Assembly: GCA_003118195.1 (NCBI GenBank)
Contig: BEXV01000432.1
Coordinates: 133,476 to 197,475, forward strand
DNA: 64,000 bases
Direction: 5' to 3'
DNA from: Hemicentrotus pulcherrimus
Taxonomy: Eukaryota; Echinodermata; Echinoidea; Camarodonta; Strongylocentrotidae
Below are positions 1 to 12,576 of the stretch, in pieces (positions within the stretch are counted from its first letter, which is position 1; every line of letters begins with the position of its first letter). Made by a program: the position numbers and the translations under genes. The notes beneath the pieces are model-generated. The model was not told the DNA's origin, searched no databases, and saw only the letters and a list, made by a program, of their open reading frames with translations.

Positions 1-3000
1 CCTCACTAACAGGTTACTGGATTCTCTTCCAAAAATAGACAGCAATTTGATTGCTTATATATCGAACAGTGTGATTCTACAAACGTCTGATATGAAAGGA
101 TGCACTACTACAGCCTACAGGTACAGCATAGAAGACTCAGAATTCCAATTTTATGTACAAACATTACGTACATGTACATGTACATGTGCAAATCACAGAT
201 ACGTGTACATGTAGTTTAAAATACATACTACCGTACACTTCATTAACTAAACAAAAGATTTAAATTGTTTTTTTTACAAATTCTTTGTAAACAGATATTA
301 TTGCGCTATCTACAGAACAGCATAAGTGTTTAGGATGTACATGTACATGTATATGTATCCATTTTACTGTATAAACTGTACTGTAAGTTTACAACATAGA
401 CAAGATTAAAAGAAAACATGATTTATTATTTGTTAAACATTAAATGCTTTATCAACATGAAAGAAGTTTCAACTAGTCTTGAGCTTTCTTTCTATGAATG
501 AAATGGGGGAAAAAGGGCAAGCAGGAAAGCAATATTAGACTACCGGAATGCAATATCCACAGAATGTAGACTACACGGGCCGGGCAAAATTCAAACTTAT
601 CTGAAAAGCAGTGACCTACAAACATTTCAACTACCATCATCCATTTTCTACTTCATCCTCTCTCTCTCGCTTCTCTTGTGCCAATATTCTCTGAATTACT
701 CCGGCATGCTCCCAGCAGCCGGCTCAAGTTTACCAGTACATCAAAAGCAACAAGGTCACTATGCCTCATGGGCTATTGCCTCCTTTGTTTGCTATTGTTT
801 TCATTTCATCTTCTCCCATTTCATTCAGAATATCTTTCATAGATATTCTGAGCGAGTAGCTTCGATCACGTTCCACCGTTATTGGAAAGTGTGCAGATGA
901 AAGTGGAAAGGTGGCGGGGCAAAGTCAAGTTTTCTAAATGTTGAAGAGATTTTTCTGGAACTCTCAAGGGTTCTTAGTGGAAGTGTCGTTAATTAGCAAA
1001 TAATTACAGAAGAGCTTAGATTCAGTTTAATGAAAACAAAATGCAGGTGTTGGGATTCAGTGAACGAGCACTTCACACCCTGCCTAATTTAGGGACTTCG
1101 AATGTTGATGTACAGCTGTAGTTACTTGCTGGAACATTTAAGAACAGTGTATATTTATTTTTCACAAAATTTAGAAAGCTCTTAAATCAACAAACTACAT
1201 GTATATCCATTAATCGCACATGAATGTCAGCTTTTGAAGTGAAGGGTTGAAATAAAATCATGTATCGTAATTCACTAAATAAATTAATATAACATTCCAG
1301 AACTGGAAACATATGGCATTTATCTTTTACACGTATGTACAAGCAGTCCCATCAAAGGCTTCCAAAGCAAACTTTTTGGCTACTTTTGATCTTGATCTAC
1401 ATTTGTAAATCATTTTCTGACAGGAACTTATAATATCATTTCCAACCCTTTCCCATCCTCTCTATGTAGTCTGTATTATATACTGCAACAAATTTCTATT
1501 CTCATCCCTAACCCTGATAGTGATCACAAGAAAATTCCACAGATATTGATAACTTTGATAAACAATCTGCTCGAAATCTGTTCCTGCCCCCAACATTAGC
1601 GCCCGGCACGCCAAGGTTTTGTGTAGAGTAACCGTAGTGGAACATCAAATCATTACCACTATCAGGTTTATCAATCTTATCTATGTAATCTACTGGTAGG
1701 AAGCAGTCGGGGTAAACGCTGGCAATATGTTTTCAATTTTTCTCACACTCAAAGACAAATACAAGTCATGGTACAGCGACTCTGAGGTATGATTATGATT
1801 TAGGAAAACCAAAATCTTTACCTGTTGTCATTCTATATTTGTCTATGTAATTTTGAACAAATCATGGCTTTTATTTTTGTTGGCACAATTGTATCTCTGA
1901 AGCAAAGTGATTGGACAATGAACATATGGCTCTTACAGATGGTACTTCATGACATTCATATGAGACTTTTCTTCCCTTCGTGCAAACTTGGGTAACATTT
2001 TGATTTTGAAATCTCATAAATCATATTCCTCCTGAAAAGACAAATGAATATAAAATATTGGGAACACCACAAAGTTGTAGTTTGTTGATTTCATCACAAA
2101 ACTGCCATTTATTTAGACTGCAATAAAATTGATCACTTTAGATCAATTGATTGATTAAGTGAAGATATATTTATGTTGACTGAATGTGACAGGATTTCAT
2201 TTTGATTGTGTAAAACAGCTGAACATTTGCTTTTAAAAATATACAAACTTTCTGTAATTATCTAGAGAAACATGTCAGTTTGGGACTGACATGCTGACAA
2301 ACAGATTTACAGAAAAGTTGATAAATCTTTCATGAACATGACTATTTCACAATCTCGGATGTTTTCGTAGCCTAGAATAAGCATCATGAACAGAAACATT
2401 TCTAACATACAAAAACACATAATGTAAACAATCTTGTGCAACATCCATGAAAACCATGGAACATTTGGAGTGAGAAAGGATAAAGATAAGAGATATTTTG
2501 AGCTTGACGAATAGTTATCTTACAATTTATTGCATGAAAATGTGTGCAGAATGAAAATGAAAAGAATTATAACTCTTCTCTTGAAAGAGAGCAAGTTAAT
2601 GTACACCATTTTTAATAAATTACATGAATATTTATTGACTTCCACCCGTTAATGTCAACATGACTGTACAATGCAGTAAAATCTAGTGATTGCTTGGAAT
2701 AACCCATGACAGGAATTTAGATTGTTACTGTGTGATATAAACACTTTTTTGTTTTATCAAGTTTTGATAACTACTCCATTGTGTATCTTCCCAGTTCTAA
2801 ACAATACCGAATGCTATCAAACATTGCACCCTGTATCTCTCGATCTGTAAATATCGCTGGCTCTCCGCAAGAAGGCGGTTACTGCAATTGACAATACATG
2901 CATGTAGATGAGTAGATCTTACGCCGTTCTTGCAGGTAGATGTCGATATACTTGAGACTTTGCTACCACTCACTGATATCAAACTCCAATCAAATATGCA

Positions 3001-3177
3001 CTCAAAGGCCAATGTTCCCATAAAGTGTGAGAAGGAATATGAATTTTTGCTAGATTATGAAGTTATCTTAGCATTTTTAGTCAACAATAGAGTCTATTTT
3101 ATGCTCATAAAAACACCCAATGTTTTTCTATCGTTATCTTGCCAGATTTAGTAGTCTTGAGGGTCCAATGACTCATA

Positions 3178-3318
3178 CAGAGGCTCCATTTATTGACAGT
3201 ATGCAAGTACACAAATGTACATGTATAAATCTATACAAATAAAATTATTCTTCGCACTATGCATTTCCTCTAAAGATCTGCATTTATACTTGCATATTGT
3301 CAATTATTTGAGCCTCTG
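3178..3318. mobile_element. mariner-like MITE, about 141 bp, TA-flanked
   Basis: The two ends form an imperfect inverted repeat of about 40 bp starting CAGAGGCTC, followed by ATTGACA and TATGCAAGTA in both arms. TA lies directly outside each end (3176-3177 and 3319-3320), which fits a Tc1/mariner-type target site. There is no coding capacity. The family assignment rests only on the TA dinucleotide and the short inverted ends. Confidence 0.55.
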
Positions 3319-6284
3319 TAAAAAAAAAAAACAATGTCAACAGGCAGTCCAAGAATATATGCCTGTATATAAGTCTATACAATCGTAAGCTCCAACACTA
3401 ATAAAATTTACTTCATGTTTCAATAAGAAACAGCATGATATCCTTTTCCTTTTTAAACACCTCTTCACACCTCATAAAACTCACAGTTTGCTTTCACAAA
3501 GCTCTAAGGCTAGAAAACACACACTTTAGGAAGAGAGGGGGGAAATGATTGAAGGCTTTTCACAATTTCTTTCCCCACTTGTTGTTTTCTTATTTTTTTA
3601 CAAATCCTGCAGTCTTCCAATACCCTCCTAAATACTTGCGCAAATTCTCAAACAAATCTGTTATTTCTTTGTTGGATCTCAGTGTGAAGCCCCACAACAA
3701 TGGCTGAGGTGGATTTTGAGGCATTTCTTGCTGTTTGTTAATCTTAATGGGTTTTCCATGATCCTGTCAAGTAACCACTGTAGTATAGCAGATTTGGATT
3801 CATGCTCGGCTGGCATGCTGGAAAAACAAGAAAATCGGTTTTCCTTTCCTTTTTTAGTGAAATACACACAAGAGCACAAATTGGAGAATAATCTGTTCAA
3901 AAATAAGTATCCCATGCACTGCCCTTTTCTTGCATTTAAAATACAATGCCAAAAATATACATTTTTTTTTATTTACAATGTTTTTGTTTGATGCATAATT
4001 ACTCTGGTAACTGTCAAAACAACAACAAAAGATCTTGAATTTCAGTCACATGATTATCAGTTTCTGCATTTTGGTTGAAAAGGCAATCGCTAATGAAAAG
4101 AAGGAAAATTTAACTCTATCTACATGTACATGTACATGTATGTGCATCACGGTACTTGAAAACTTTTCAAAAATAAAAATGTAATGTGTTCCTCAATCTG
4201 TCATTTTCAATTCACTAGCATCAACAGAATGTGGCCTTCCAAAAAAAAGGAGGAAGTGTTTTCTCTTGCACAAAGATGAACTATTCAACTGCTAATGAGT
4301 TTGTTGCTAAGAAAATTAACGCAAGCCTATTCGGCAATCATCTAACACCTTCTTTAATTAGTAACCAGCAAAAGCTAAGAAGTATGATATGAACCGACAG
4401 TATACACCTAATCCTTTCCTGCTATTAACATCGTCCCGTAGTCAGACAGAGAACCGTTATTTGGTAAACACATTGCCTCTCCTGGCATCTAGGCATAGGT
4501 TGATTAGGGATGATTCGGGGTTACGAGCGGGGTAATTAACAGGATTAATAAGCAGATCGCTAAATGTGTTATCTGGTATTTGACTTTGAGTCACGACTAA
4601 TACGGCTTGGAAAGGAAAGAGACATTGCTTGTTTGATACAAGGACATGTGGAATGCTCAATCAATTATTGTTTTACCACAGAGAAATTTCAAAGATAGTA
4701 AATTAGAGAGAATCTTGAAATATTTCTTCAGTGTTATAAAAGCATTGCTAAATAGATTTACATTGTACATTAATTACAATCAAGCATACATTTTGAAAGC
4801 AACTGCTTTTTAAGTAGATCTTTATGCACGCCTGCATGTACATATGTAAATGTTGGAATTTATGTCAAACAAATTTTTGTTCCAGCCTACATTGAAATTG
4901 AAACTAATCTTGTTAATGAATTAGTCATTTGCTGTTGTTGTTTGAATAAGAATGTACTTGTATATTCGGATACTCCCATCTGTAAATCTGTAATTATCTT
5001 TCTTTTGAAAACATTACTACCAATCCATCCAACACTTTTTGTTATTCAGTGTTTATCTTTGAAATACAAGCAGAACTGCGCTTCAGGGTACCGACATGCC
5101 ATGAATAGGAGCATCACTGCAACAAAGAAGATACGGAATAAAGAAACGGTGGCATCGCATGGACACTGTATTCTTTGGTGGAAGGCTGAAAAGAATGCAG
5201 AAGGAACACCAATCAATGATATTGATTATCCCCGGATCGATGAAGGTGAATACAGTAGCATTTGGGGTGATGGAACGCACCCCTTAAAAATACAGCAAGT
5301 TTAAGTGTATGAGGCATATATTGTGAGATCTATGGTGTATTGCAGGATGATTTCTAACTGACAATGTGGTGTCTGGCTAGTGAGCTGGCAAGGCTAAGGA
5401 AAGAATTCAACGGTCAGCTTGACCATTGGTTTGACCACACATCAGAGGGTCAACGGTCTGACAAGAAAGAGAGTTGCACAAACAATTATTTATTTTACAG
5501 TGTCTTTTCAATTTTTCATCTCTCAGCATGTGGTCTTGAGTTTTTTTTTTTTATGTATTCATATGACAAAAATATATACATAATAGAACTGATATTAAAG
5601 AAATTTATAAATCATATACATTTACCTGTACATGTATAGACACCCAATCATTTTTTAGTTATTGACAAAAATCCTCTCAAATTGTTTTCTAACTTTCTCA
5701 TTTTTGCTCTAGCTTTTTTTTTTCTTAAGAAACCACTGAGTGACAAACATCTTCAAACAGATCTTCAGTCTGTGGCAATAACATCATTGTGTAAGCTTTC
5801 TGTACACACTTGACACAGATTTTGTTATACCTGATTAAAATCATTTCTACAAACAGAGGGAGTGAACAAAATTTCTCAGAAGTTCCTAATTCTAAATGAT
5901 GCATGTGTCATCATAGTACGAGTGTTATTCACACCTTTCTGAATTAAACACCAGGTGAGTTGTAAAGCTTCTTTCATTCTAATATCAGCATGAAATCCAC
6001 ACAAAAAAGCCTTCATATTAGTTGTATAATGTACATGAAAAGACCTAAAATAAATGTAGACTAATAATGGATTTGAAATAGTCTTGTCTCAAATTATACC
6101 AACTTGGTATCAAAGACTTTTTTTGGTAAATATAAACTTTTGTATTGACATTGTCATAATGCAATAATTTGCCGCATAAAAACTGTTTTTAATCTTGGCT
6201 ACTCTCAATAAAACTCATGAAAAGCTTCTGGTGTCACACTTATCATTCATACTACATATACATGTACATTGTATGTCCATTCAT

Positions 6285-6682
6285 TAGTGCTGTCATCGAG
6301 AAAAAAAATCTTTGTCGACATGTCGTCTTGAATTTTAGACGACAACGACACATTGTCGACAGATGGTTGGAAGAATGCAATCCTTCCAACACCGGCGTGC
6401 ATGAAAACAATTGTTTGTGAATGTTTTTTATTTGCTGCAGCCGTAAGTAAGATGACCGATTTTGAGTTTGTGTTCACTTTGAAATACAAATTACACAAAA
6501 CCAAAGTGTTTTGTTATAAAAAAAACAGTGTTTTTTGTAAAATGATTCAAAGTGCATGTAAAGCCTATAAATGGGTTGATTCTTGTCGACAATATACTAT
6601 CCCTGTCGACATGTCGCCTTCCCGTAAAAATGCACTTTTATCGTCAAGGTTGTCGACAGAAGGCTTGTCGATGACAGCACTA
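6285..6682. mobile_element. hAT-like non-autonomous element, 398 bp, with 8-bp target-site duplication
   Basis: Perfect 15-bp terminal inverted repeats, TAGTGCTGTCATCGA at 6285-6299 and its reverse complement at 6668-6682. They are bounded by an exact 8-bp direct repeat CCATTCAT at 6277-6284 and 6683-6690. An 8-bp duplication and TIRs starting TAGNG are typical of hAT elements. The interior carries five GTCGAC motifs, mostly inside TTGTCGACA-like subterminal repeats, and no transposase. Confidence 0.85.
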
Positions 6683-7409
6683 CCATTCATAAGACTCTAA
6701 AGATCAGAGAAAACTATGGAAGCACCAGAAGATCTGGCGATCTTGCTAGAATTGATCTTTCCTTCTCCAATGCTCTATTGTTTTCTCGACACTACTAATC
6801 AAACATTTGAGTAAAAAACAGACTCAAACAAGCGCCAAACTTCCATGCAAGCCCAATGAAGATTAACAAGGAAGGGTAGACTAGAGATGTATTTGCTTAG
6901 ATGATGAAAGCAGTTTAGAAGGGTTTCTGTTCAATTATGAGTTGCAGGGGTTGAGTGATATTTGGTGTCGGTAACGGCTTAAAAACTTCAATGCAAGTCT
7001 CTCTACTTTTGTTGGGGTCTGTATCACTTTTCGGGGAATATCTAAGCTTGATTTCAAAATGGAAACTTGTGTGGTTAGCCTTAAAACTATGCACACACAA
7101 AAATAACAAATGAAAGTTTGATGAGATATTTGTTGCTTGCACCTCTTATGGTTGGTTATGGGAATGGACTTCTAAAAATCTTTTAAATTTTTTTCTTCAA
7201 ATGCTTCTGGATGAGAAGATATAATATCAGTTGGTATTCTAATCATGTGTCATCCATTGATAACATTCTATCATTTGCTTCAGAAATTAAATAACTACAT
7301 GAAGTGATTTTATCACCATTTTAACACTTTGTGTTATAAAGGTACTATTATTTTCATCTAAAGAGATGAGGAGAACATATAAAGGGACATGGAGAGTATT
7401 ACATCTAAA

Positions 7410-7444
7410 TACTTGTAATCTACCTAGTAGGTAGATTACAAGTA
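7410..7444. repeat. near loop-less 35-bp perfect palindrome
   Basis: A 17-nt arm starting TACTTGTAATC is followed by one base and then its exact reverse complement. It could extrude as a cruciform or fold as a hairpin in RNA. No larger element around it is evident. Confidence 0.8.
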
Positions 7445-9229
7445 CCTACTGACTATTAGGAAGTTGCTAATGTACATGTACAGATGACCGATTTCTTAAG
7501 TCTTTTTCATATTCCTGAAAGCTAATTAATATTTGTCTGCATTAACAGAAGTATCTTTGTCCAGACCAGAATGAACTTAAGGTCCAACAGATTGTAAAAA
7601 TGTCATGTTGAATATATGACAGTGTGGAAGCATTTACATGTGTATCTATAATTGGAAACCACATGCACATGTGCCTACAATTCAAATCAATTAGACGGGT
7701 GAATTGCTAATGGTTCTCACACATGCAAGCAGCCATTAAACGGTCATCACGCGTCCACTCCCATATCATGATCACATACATATCAACCTGTCACTCATTT
7801 TACAGATATACCCATCACATGCCCAACTGAACTCTTCCAAACCACCCTGTGATAAATATATACAGAACATTCATCCTGTGGAATCTGTGATGTACTGCTT
7901 ACACATGTAAAAGGCATGAAAATGTATTTTCCAGTTTTAATGTAAAAATAAACAGTGTCTTGATAACATCTCAACTGTGCTAACCAATATGTAGAATTTA
8001 AATATATATGTACAAGTAGTGATGATATTGTTCATTGATACATGTTCGATGCAATCTAGATAATTAATAGTTTATCTTGTCTACCTGTATGTCTTTCACT
8101 TTATAAGCATGTGATTGGGTATAATAAACATGAACCACCAGTCCACCACCCTGCCAAAAAAATAAAAGAAGAAATGATGATACACTACATCACTTGTGAA
8201 AGCAATTTAGAGTGTATTACAACTGTTTCTTTCATGAAAGAGATGTTTGAGGGTAGTATGGTATTCATTTGATACCAACTCCAAATAAATGCAACAAGCT
8301 TTTATAGTAGAGATGAACTATAATAAATCGTGTTGACATGCCACTTGACTATAAATTCAGCATGCACTTACAGTACTTTACATTTTGTTCCAATTTGAAT
8401 CAATCATGATAATTTATTGGAATGACTGTTAGAAAATGTTAATGATTAAATTATAATTTTTCACAAAAGTATCTCTCCCCTCTTTGAGCATGCAAGACGG
8501 GCTAACAATTCATCAAATAATCTCAAATAATCTCAAATAATTGGTCTGGTTTTTAATTTACAAAAACGGCATTTCCTGTTTGTCAAGTGTCAATTAGTGT
8601 GATATAAAATGAATGATGACTTAACAAGGAGAACCACAAGAACCCATATTGCTTCAGGCTCATTGATCAATTTAATTTATGGTTTTTACAGACAAAAATG
8701 CAATAAAAACACATTCCTCAATTCAAGAACAGAATAAATTTAACTGTATACCTCTGTCTGCTGTGTGTTCAAAGCCTAAGACTTCTCAGCCTCCTGCAAT
8801 ATTTGATCAATTCATTATCGCAAGAAGTGGTACTCGCTTGATGTGATAAAGGACAAAAAATATCTTGGGATGCCAAACATTTCCCTTGACAACTTGAGTG
8901 CTTTGAAGTGTCTCAAAAGCACAAATTTCCAGTAATTTAGGCACTTTTAATGGGATAAAGTTCTTACACTTAAAAGTTCAAATAGCCTCTACTGTACTTC
9001 AATGGCCCAATTGCTTAATGCTTACAATGGGCATTGATAACAGGATGATCAAGGACTCTGTACAAAAATGGGGCACAGTTTTAATAATCGTTTGGCACAA
9101 GAAATACATTTAGGAAGGCACGGTTGTGCCCCCTCCCCTCAATACTACTGCTGATTGATATTTTTTATAATACACAGGTCACAATGTACATTGTACATTA
9201 GTTCCCTTTCTAAATAGTCATCTGCACCA

Positions 9230-9480
9230 AGTAATAATAATAATAATAATTATCTTTCAGTCCACTCCAAATTTATTAAACCGAAACGAAAATTGTTTTT
9301 GCCCAATTGTGAGCCCGGCAGCCACTGAGCAGCGCCAGATCGACACTGCTCTATCCCTTGTCGTTGAACGCCAAACAAGGTAGCAGCAACTCCCATCTTT
9401 TAACGTCTTTCGGTATGAAAGGATGGGGTTCGAACCCAAGACCTCACGGTTGTGAGGCAGACGCTCTACCCAACCAACCC
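9230..9480 (-). mobile_element. tRNA-headed SINE with (ATT)n tail
   Basis: On the minus strand the sequence starts near 9480 with a tRNA-like head: an A-box-like TTGGTTGGGTAGAGCG, a stem-loop of CCTCA/TGAGG type, and the B box GGGTTCGAACCCC. About 180 bp of unrelated body follow, ending in an ATT-repeat tail near 9228-9250. Similar ACCAA(A/G)TAATAAT sequences flank both sides and may be the target duplication. The head differs from that of the other SINEs in this window, so this is probably a separate family. Confidence 0.7.
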
Positions 9481-12400
9481 CCCAAACCAAATAATAATTT
9501 TGTTTTAATCCATAAGTTTTGATGTTAGAAGCATCAATGCGAATACAGAATAGGCCTACATGTACATTGTACATACATGTACAGTACAATGAGCAATACA
9601 CAAAACTTTCTACACATGTTCATCATACACATGTTGTATAGTAGGACCTTATTCATCTTTATATTTGTCACTCAGTAACAAGCCGATATCAGCATGTAGC
9701 CTACCTAGATTGCCACATATCTTGACTTCTTCACATTCCGTCTTGTTAGGCATCACGTCAAGGAGTTTCACCTACTCAGAGTCAATGCCCTGGTCATCAA
9801 TCGCAAGCCCTGTACCATCTCTTTAATTGTAATTGTAATGTATTTGGGGCAGGTCAATCGCTCGCTTGGTCTAATTATTGCTTAGAGTGTCTGAATAATA
9901 TTCTGTGAGAGCATGAAGCAATCGTCACCAAAGCATGTGTCACATCTTTGTGTGACGGGGGTATTACATGAATTAATGATCATCAAATTTGTAATGTCTT
10001 GTAGTGAAATGTGAAATATAAATTTTATCTGGAGAAAAAAAGAGAAAAAAAAATAGGGGGTATAAAATTGAATTAATATTTATTGATGACATTTGTTTTC
10101 AGTTTTATAAATTTGTGTTTACTCTCTCTCTACCTCTACGTCTCTTCATTTTTGTCACAAGGACGACTTGCTCATTCACCATTTTGATTTTGTTTATACA
10201 AAATCTGAATATTCAATCCATCCATTTAAGACTTTGTTACAAAAACAATCTTGCATTGTCAACTTCATGCAAGCCTAGAATAACCATCAAGTCCAGCCTG
10301 ATACATGTATTTACACTGTATTAAATAATTTCAAAAAATGCAAGGCTGCGTGGACCAAACTCCTAAGGTCTAATTGTGCTATCCAATTTCAGTGCAGCAA
10401 TGCTATCAATTGACCCTGATGCTGCTAACTCAAGGCAGCTGTGAGGAGGATTCCATCTTGGAAATTGGATGTTATCCTCCGCATCCAGGAACAATGTTGG
10501 AGGCCTAGCTGAATGACTTGATGTAAAGTGCTTACACTATAGACGTACAGGATTTACAAGCAAAGTTGGTTGTGATAATAATAATCATATTCCACTCATA
10601 TAAAGTGATTAATACATTGATGATGTCTCTAAGGTGCTTTACAGATATATCCTAATACAATTAGCAAGAAGAAATGTTCAATTTATTAATTGATCTAAAT
10701 GTGTAACTTTAAAATATTTCATCAAATTGGATATCACCATTCATCAAGGAACAATATTACACACTAGTCTCGATGTTCAGACAATATATTATTTTATTTT
10801 ATTCCTGTGAGGTTGATATCAAGATGAGATGCTTCAATAAATGTACATGAAATGTACAGTACATGTTAAATTTAGGAAGTGATCTACATGTATATTTAAA
10901 CATATTCCATTGGTTCATAGGAAAACAAAAAATGTTATCTCGATAATTTCTACTAGTACTGTCGTGATGCCATCAAAGGAAGGTTATTTTCTAAATAAAG
11001 ATCCTTGGCCTAATCAACTTTGATTTTGGAGAAATGGTACATGTACATTGTACATGTACATGATATGATGATGTACATGTACAGTGTAAGTGATGTTCCC
11101 TACAAAGGAATGTACAAATATGTACACCATTTACAAATCAGGTCGTTTGTCACAGCTTTAGTTGAATGTGGTGCAGTTCAGTGATTTAAGGAGATAGGAT
11201 TTTCTTCTCCATCTTTCTTTATAGATCCACTGAAAACTCCATCCCTTTTGAAAGATTCTCCTTGCTTTGAGAATCAGCTCCTTAAGCCCTTAATCCATCA
11301 AAGGGACTGCAATGTTTGGGGGTGATAGAACTGTGGTTTAATGAATAAAGCTGCAGAGCACTGCACCCATTGTGACACCTCCATACTGTTTGGCGACAGA
11401 GGAGATCAAAGGAATGGCTAACCAACGGGGCAAGGTGGCAGAGAGACAGAGCCCTGTTGTGAAGCGCAGAGATGGTATGTGCACACACAGTGATAGGCTT
11501 TGCTCTTTCATTGCACCCCATCCTCATTGTGCATAACAATGGCTATTCAAGGGGGCTGTGGCTTGGAGAGAAGACTGTACAAGACTTGTTTCTAAAGAAG
11601 TGCCTGCATTCATTCATTATGTACAGGAATATGTGTATTAGAAGGAGTTGAATCATCTTAGTTAAATTAAAAGGTTTTATGTATGAGCATTGAATCTACA
11701 TGTACATCATACATGCAGAGTGGGTGGTATTCAGTGTACATTGCAAATATTGTTTGGAACATGTAACCATATTTTGAAAAATGTAGAATGAATGCGGCAC
11801 TTTTTTAAAACTTTTTTTTTTACTCCAAAGCAAATTCAGACTTCAGTAACCAATAATGTCATGTAGATTTACAGCAGAAATTCCACTAGGAAGAGACTTT
11901 TCTCCATAGATATGTTCTTTCAGTAAACAGTTGACTTTCACATCAAAATAAATATTGATAGAATATTTGTAAAATATTTGAATCTCAAATTACGTGTCAG
12001 AGAACAGACACTATCAAAGATATTGACACATTCCATCATGCATAACGTAGATTTCGCTTTCTTTGAAGAAATGGGAAATTCGAGTAAAAAAATGCAATAT
12101 TTACAAACTATACTGTATGCATTCTAATGGAATGAAACAATTTTTTTTTTTGATGGTTAAAATACGACAGAAAGAAAGGTTTCATGTAGCATTATATTAG
12201 AACATAGTTTAGAGCAAGACCTGTTATTATTAATTTCCATTTCAAATTCACAAAAATTGATTCTTTATTCACCTGCTTCTCAAATCCTGAATATTCTTTC
12301 AACTTGTGAACTTGAGTGTTATGTTGATGTTAATGAAATAGATTGAACTGAATTTTTTGTTTCAGGGGATAAGAAATTAAATACTTGAAAGGTCTTCATG

Positions 12401-12576
12401 TTTTAAGCACTCCCTGTTTCAATTATGAAGCAAATAATTGTTATGGATTACAAATACCTCTCTCATTCAACAACCCTTTTATATTAATTAATAGCGCTGG
12501 TTCAGAAAGATAAAATGATCTTTTCATGATTTTTTAAAAATATAAAATACTCAAGGTAAAAGAAAGGTTTTCTTAC

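Larger units (their letters stand above)
1..12576 (-). other. first coding intron of the Dachsous-type cadherin gene (3' part lies outside the window)
   Basis: The cadherin exon ends at 12577 with a clear donor (CAG then GTAAGA on the minus strand), and I find no further cadherin-coding segment at lower coordinates, so this whole stretch is read as intron. It is AT-rich and holds TGTACA-type microsatellites, a mariner-like MITE (3178-3318), a hAT-like MITE (6285-6682), a perfect palindrome (7410-7444), a tRNA-headed SINE (about 9230-9480) and a possible SINE 3' fragment near 10575-10680. Stretches near 4450-4660, 9700-9960, 10330-10530 and 11160-11560 are less AT-rich and look less repetitive, but I cannot assign a function. 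Short open frames here, such as 4942-5304 on the plus strand, resemble no family I know. Confidence 0.65.

Noticed and set aside
4942..5304. Plus-strand open frame of 120 codons
   Set aside because: No recognisable motif, lies within the cadherin intron, and length is within chance for AT-rich DNA.
9257..9601. Minus-strand open frame of 114 codons
   Set aside because: It reads through the tRNA-headed SINE; the composition is explained by the repeat.
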